A stretch of 10,024 nucleotides of DNA from CALHAX01 sp039816705 (GTDB lineage Bacteria; Pseudomonadota; Alphaproteobacteria; Rhizobiales; CALHAX01). The translations under genes were made by a program, and so were the position numbers. The stretch spans positions 1-10,024 of the forward strand of contig JBCBXF010000116.1 in the NCBI GenBank assembly GCA_039816705.1. The letters are read 5' to 3'. Below the pieces are notes generated by a model. The model did not search any database, was not told the DNA's origin, and saw nothing but the letters and a program-made list of their open reading frames with translations. Each line of letters starts with the position of its first letter. The stretch's first letter is position 1. Shown piece by piece: positions 7,456-10,024 of this stretch.

Positions 7456-7494
7456 GCGTTGAACGCCAAAAGACAACGTTCGGCGTTTCAACGC
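7456..7494. repeat. Inverted repeat at the rnhB 3' end, upstream of ccrM
   Basis: GCGTTGAACGCC (7456-7467) pairs with GGCGTTTCAACGC (7482-7494), giving 12 base pairs with a single bulged T and a 14-nt loop. In the direction of rnhB-ccrM transcription, the first arm includes the rnhB stop codon and the second lies in the rnhB-ccrM gap. No T-tract follows, so it looks more like an mRNA stability, processing or attenuation element, or an operator, than an intrinsic terminator. The rest of the 177-bp gap shows no convincing gene. A small 5-bp hairpin (AAAGC-AAAC-GCTTT) is also present there. Confidence 0.5.
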
Positions 7495-8135
7495 GATCTT
7501 TTGGATGGTCGCTGAACCAAAGCTTTGGCAACCGGCGCGAAGCTACGCCGATGCTCCGGCGTAACCCCGAGATCACGCAGGCCTTGCATATGTGCCTTGG
7601 TGCCGTAACCCATGTTCTGCGCCCAGCCATAGCCGGGAAACGTCTGATCAAGCGCCACCATGATCCGATCTCGCGTCACCTTGGCGACAATTGAGGCCGC
7701 GGCGATTGAAAGAGACCGGCTGTCGCCTTTCACGATGGCTTGCGCACGACACGGCAGATCGGGCACGCGATTGCCGTCCACGAGACACATCGCCGGTGTT
7801 TGATCGAGCTGACGGACCGCAAGCGTCATCGCATGCATGGTCGCCCGCAGGATGTTCAGCGCATCGATGTCAGCCGGCCCGACAATCCCGACACTCCAAA
7901 CATGACGCCGGGTGATCTCCTCATAAAGCGCCTCCCGCGCCGATGCCTTCAACAACTTGGAGTCATTCAGACCCTCAGGCGTTCGATCCCGATCAAGCAC
8001 AACGACAGCCGCAACAACCGGCCCGGCGAGCGGTCCCCGCCCGGCCTCATCAACCCCACCGACTGGCCCTCCAACCGCAGCAAGTGACTGATCCTCGAAG
8101 GCGAAGTCGGGAGTGTTTTGCGATGCGCGCGCCAT
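7488..8135 (-). CDS. rnhB: Ribonuclease HII
   Basis: This cytoplasmic enzyme cuts RNA in RNA-DNA hybrids and begins removal of single ribonucleotides misplaced in DNA. It has 215 residues, a usual length. The four acidic catalytic residues are in place: Asp29 and Glu30 in VDEAGRG, Asp120 in LVDGNRVP, and Asp138 in KGDSRSLSIAAASIVAK; the 18-residue spacing of the last two matches the family. The C-terminal YGWAQNMGYGTKAH and HRRSFAPV motifs are present. The start is set at ATG 8135. The frame stays open upstream to a TTG at 8198, but that part resembles nothing known and has no RBS; the ATG itself also lacks a strong RBS. It lies between the radical SAM gene (102-bp gap) and ccrM (177-bp gap) on the same strand, a likely operon. 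A GAGTC site lies inside it at 7960-7964. Confidence 0.95.
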   Translation of the reverse strand: MARASQNTPDFAFEDQSLAAVGGPVGGVDEAGRGPLAGPVVAAVVVLDRDRTPEGLNDSKLLKASAREALYEEITRRHVWSVGIVGPADIDALNILRATMHAMTLAVRQLDQTPAMCLVDGNRVPDLPCRAQAIVKGDSRSLSIAAASIVAKVTRDRIMVALDQTFPGYGWAQNMGYGTKAHMQGLRDLGVTPEHRRSFAPVAKALVQRPSKRSR

Positions 8136-8151
8136 GTCGAGCGTGTAGGAC

Positions 8152-8156
8152 GATTC
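8152..8156. promoter_or_regulatory. GANTC (CcrM target) site in the rnhB leader
   Basis: GATTC on the + strand (GAATC on the coding strand) lies 16 nt upstream of the rnhB ATG, in the gap between the radical SAM gene and rnhB. CcrM, encoded two genes along the same strand, would methylate it. Whether it falls in a promoter is unknown; no clear -35/-10 pair was found around it. Confidence 0.4.
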
Positions 8157-8237
8157 CAGGACGAGTGCGCCACGACATTGCACGAATGCAAAGCACAAAA
8201 GCGCAATCCCGAACCACCCTCACGCCGTGATCTCATG

Positions 8238-9356
8238 TTAAATCAACCGCATCTGACCGCCTTTTTGTATCGGCGGTTGGAAAAGATCGGTTCGCAGTCG
8301 TTGTCGCTCAGCATTCAATCCAAGCCGACGCAGAGCGAGGCGATACCGCTGCATGATCTGCTTGGCGTAGGGTCCGCGACCAACTTTGCGTGTGCCCCAA
8401 GCCGCGTCATAATCCTTCCCACCCCGCATCTCGCGAAGGATGTTGATCACGCGATCGGCACGGTCCGGAAATTCGCTGACCAGCCATTCCCGGAAGAGGG
8501 TCTTGATCTCGTGAGACAGCCGCAGCAGCACATAGGACGCATGCGACGCGCCGGCGTCACGCGCCGCCTCGAGCAACTGTTCAATCTCCCAGTCGTTAAG
8601 CGCCGGGATCAGGGGCGCCGTCATCACGGTGACCGGAACGCCCGCATCAGCGAGCGCCCGCACCGCCTCCAACCGCTTTGCCGGAGATGACGCACGCGGT
8701 TCCATCTTTCGAGCCACGTCCCGCTCCAGTGATGTCACCGAAATCGCAACTTTGGCGAGGCCCTGAGCAGCCATCGGTGCCAAGATATCGAGATCCCGCA
8801 ACACGCCTGCCGACTTCGTGACGATGCCAACCGGATGCTGGGTTTCGGCAAGCACTTCTAGGATCTCGCGCGTGATCCCGAACTTGCGGTCAATCGGCTG
8901 ATACGGGTCCGTGACAGCACCGAGCGCAATCGTGGCGGGCGTATAACCTCGCCGCCCCAACTCACGGCGCAAGAGTGCTGCCGCGTTCGTTTTCGCAAAC
9001 AACCGCGTTTCAAAATCAAGCCCTGGCGAGAGCCCGACATACGCATGATTGGGTCGCGCGTAACAATAAATACATCCGTGCTCGCAGCCACGATACGGAT
9101 TGATCGAGCGATCAAAAGACAAGTCCGGCGACGTGTTTCGCGTGATGATGCTGCGCGCATCTTCCAGCACGACTTCCGTACGCAACGCACCAAGTGTCTC
9201 AAGAGACGACCAGCCATCATCCTCATCTGACCGCTGAATGGCCTCGAAGCGCCCGCCAACATTGGACTGCGCTCCACGCCCTCGCCGACGCTCAGAGGTC
9301 GTGATGACTGAATTGTCGATTTCCATACTTGCAGGGTGCACGTCAGCGCGGAACAT
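8238..9356 (-). CDS. Radical SAM protein, PA0069 family (COG1533, SplB-like)
   Basis: This is a radical S-adenosylmethionine protein with the cluster-binding motif CEHGCIYCYAR: Cys91, Cys95 and Cys98 would ligate a [4Fe-4S] cluster. It has 372 residues, close to the usual length. The N-terminal RRRGRGAQSNVGGRFE and the NPYRGCEHGC-IYCYARP-HAYVGLSPGLDFE stretch are typical of the PA0069 family. That family is grouped with spore photoproduct lyase under COG1533, often named DNA repair photolyase, although its reaction is not known. No extra iron-sulfur domain is evident at the C-terminus. The start is uncertain: ATG 9356 is taken, with ATG 9326 as the alternative (10 residues shorter), and neither has a good RBS. 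It is the first gene of the leftward set and is divergent from a glycosyltransferase gene. Confidence 0.92.
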   Translation of the reverse strand: MFRADVHPASMEIDNSVITTSERRRGRGAQSNVGGRFEAIQRSDEDDGWSSLETLGALRTEVVLEDARSIITRNTSPDLSFDRSINPYRGCEHGCIYCYARPNHAYVGLSPGLDFETRLFAKTNAAALLRRELGRRGYTPATIALGAVTDPYQPIDRKFGITREILEVLAETQHPVGIVTKSAGVLRDLDILAPMAAQGLAKVAISVTSLERDVARKMEPRASSPAKRLEAVRALADAGVPVTVMTAPLIPALNDWEIEQLLEAARDAGASHASYVLLRLSHEIKTLFREWLVSEFPDRADRVINILREMRGGKDYDAAWGTRKVGRGPYAKQIMQRYRLALRRLGLNAERQRLRTDLFQPPIQKGGQMRLI

Positions 9357-9384
9357 ATCAAGAACATTTTGAACGCATGTAATC

Positions 9385-9401
9385 GGCTCGATGCTTGAGC
9401 C
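9385..9401. repeat. Short inverted repeat in the divergent intergenic region
   Basis: GGCTC (9385-9389) and GAGCC (9397-9401) form a perfect 5-bp inverted repeat around a 7-nt centre, between the divergent radical SAM and glycosyltransferase genes. Its size and symmetry would suit a dimeric regulator, but the arms are short. It also covers a possible upstream start codon (ATG 9391) of the glycosyltransferase. Confidence 0.3.
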
Positions 9402-9441
9402 ACCGCTTGTCGCACCGCCATCAAACCGCTACGCCCTCGCC

Positions 9442-10024
9442 ATGCTGTCTGTGATCCTTCCAACACTCAACGCCGAACGCCTGCTCGGGCCAACGCTTGC
9501 GGCCCTCGTGCCAGGCGTCGTGCAGGGCATCGTAAAGGATCTCGTCATCGCTGACGGTGGATCGAGCGACGGCACCGTCCGGATCGCAGAAGACGCCGGT
9601 GCAAGGCTCGTCCACTCGAAACCAGGCCGTGGCACACAGTTGGCAGCGGGCGCCAACGCCGCACGGGCCGACTGGCTCCTTTTCCTCCACGCCGACACCG
9701 TGCTGGCCGATGGCTGGTGGGCCGACGTTCAGCGCGTCATGGCCACGAACCCGGGCAAGGCCGCCGTGTTCCGGTTTGTGCTGGACGACGTCGGTTTCCG
9801 TGCCCGTCTGGTCGAGAAGGCCGTGCGTCTCCGCTGTGCCTTCTTCGGGTTGCCGTACGGCGATCAGGGGCTTTTGATCTCCCGAACACTTTATGAGGAA
9901 ATTGGCGGGTTTTCCGACTATCCGCTCATGGAAGATGTCGACATCGTCCGGCGTATCGGAAGACGCCGCATCCTGCTGCTCGACACACCCGCCGTCACGA
10001 GTGCATCGCGTTATGCGAAGGATG
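9442..10024 (+). CDS. Family 2 glycosyltransferase, TIGR04283-like, 3' partial
   Basis: This is a GT-A-fold glycosyltransferase, seen for its first 194 residues before the window ends. It starts MLSVILPTLNAE, the usual nucleotide-sugar-binding beginning. It continues with ADGGSSDGT (37-45), PGRGTQLAAGANAA (61-74) and FLHADT (81-86), the last in the position of the metal-binding DXD motif. GLPYGDQGLLISRTLYEEIGGF and PLMEDVDIVRRI follow. This set resembles the small TIGR04283 group (rSAM/selenodomain-associated transferase 2) whose acceptor is unknown. ATG 9442 matches the usual family start. An in-frame ATG at 9391 would add 17 residues, and neither has an evident RBS. The reading frame is still open at the edge, with roughly 30-40 residues expected to be missing. 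It is divergent from the radical SAM gene; the next gene is not visible. Confidence 0.87.
   Translation, partial: MLSVILPTLNAERLLGPTLAALVPGVVQGIVKDLVIADGGSSDGTVRIAEDAGARLVHSKPGRGTQLAAGANAARADWLLFLHADTVLADGWWADVQRVMATNPGKAAVFRFVLDDVGFRARLVEKAVRLRCAFFGLPYGDQGLLISRTLYEEIGGFSDYPLMEDVDIVRRIGRRRILLLDTPAVTSASRYAKD

Noticed and set aside
7311..7487. CtrA binding box upstream of ccrM
   Set aside because: No TTAA-N7-TTAA was found in the gap, so CtrA control is not supported by this sequence.
7162..7491. A 109-codon frame on the - strand covering the rnhB-ccrM gap
   Set aside because: It overlaps the start of ccrM by about 150 bp and has no recognisable domain; the gap is better read as non-coding.
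8136..8198. N-terminal extension of RNase HII to a TTG at 8198
   Set aside because: The added 21 residues resemble no RNase HII N-terminus and the start is a rare codon without an RBS.

Overview
The window is GC-rich, densely coded bacterial DNA, most likely from an alphaproteobacterium, perhaps of the Hyphomicrobiales/Rhizobiales. The evidence is a CcrM-type GANTC methyltransferase next to rnhB, a soxBDAG-type operon, and a 41-residue L36 protein without zinc cysteines. No mobile element, CRISPR array or rRNA is visible.

Positions 1-4845 (+) hold a four-gene operon in the order beta-delta-alpha-gamma of heterotetrameric sarcosine oxidase (soxB, soxD, soxA, soxG). soxB lacks its 5' end, which lies outside the window. 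The genes are tightly packed, with gaps of 22 and 1 nt and an 8-nt overlap, and soxD, soxA and soxG each have a clear ribosome binding site. The complex would oxidatively demethylate an N-methyl amino acid and pass the one-carbon unit to tetrahydrofolate. The same gene order and protein families are used by N-methylglutamate dehydrogenase (mgdABCD), and some sequence features lean towards that branch, so the substrate is uncertain.

Positions 4846-5439 are mostly non-coding or short genes. A good sigma70-type promoter (4942-4970) precedes a tRNA-Val(GAC) with encoded CCA (5009-5083), then rpmJ (5140-5265). A 174-bp gap follows, holding a small tandem repeat and a hairpin.

Positions 5440-6120 (+) encode a small exported TPR protein of unknown role, which converges with the next cluster.

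Positions 6156-9356 (-) hold three genes read leftwards: a PA0069/COG1533-type radical SAM protein, then rnhB (RNase HII), then ccrM. By eye only four GANTC sites occur in the whole window. Two of them lie in or just upstream of rnhB, ahead of ccrM. A strong inverted repeat sits at the end of rnhB.

From about 9442 (+), divergent from the radical SAM gene, a family 2 glycosyltransferase resembling the TIGR04283 group begins and runs off the window.

Nothing here is clearly a new system. The best leads are the identity of the sox/mgd complex and the radical SAM-rnhB-ccrM grouping with its GANTC distribution.
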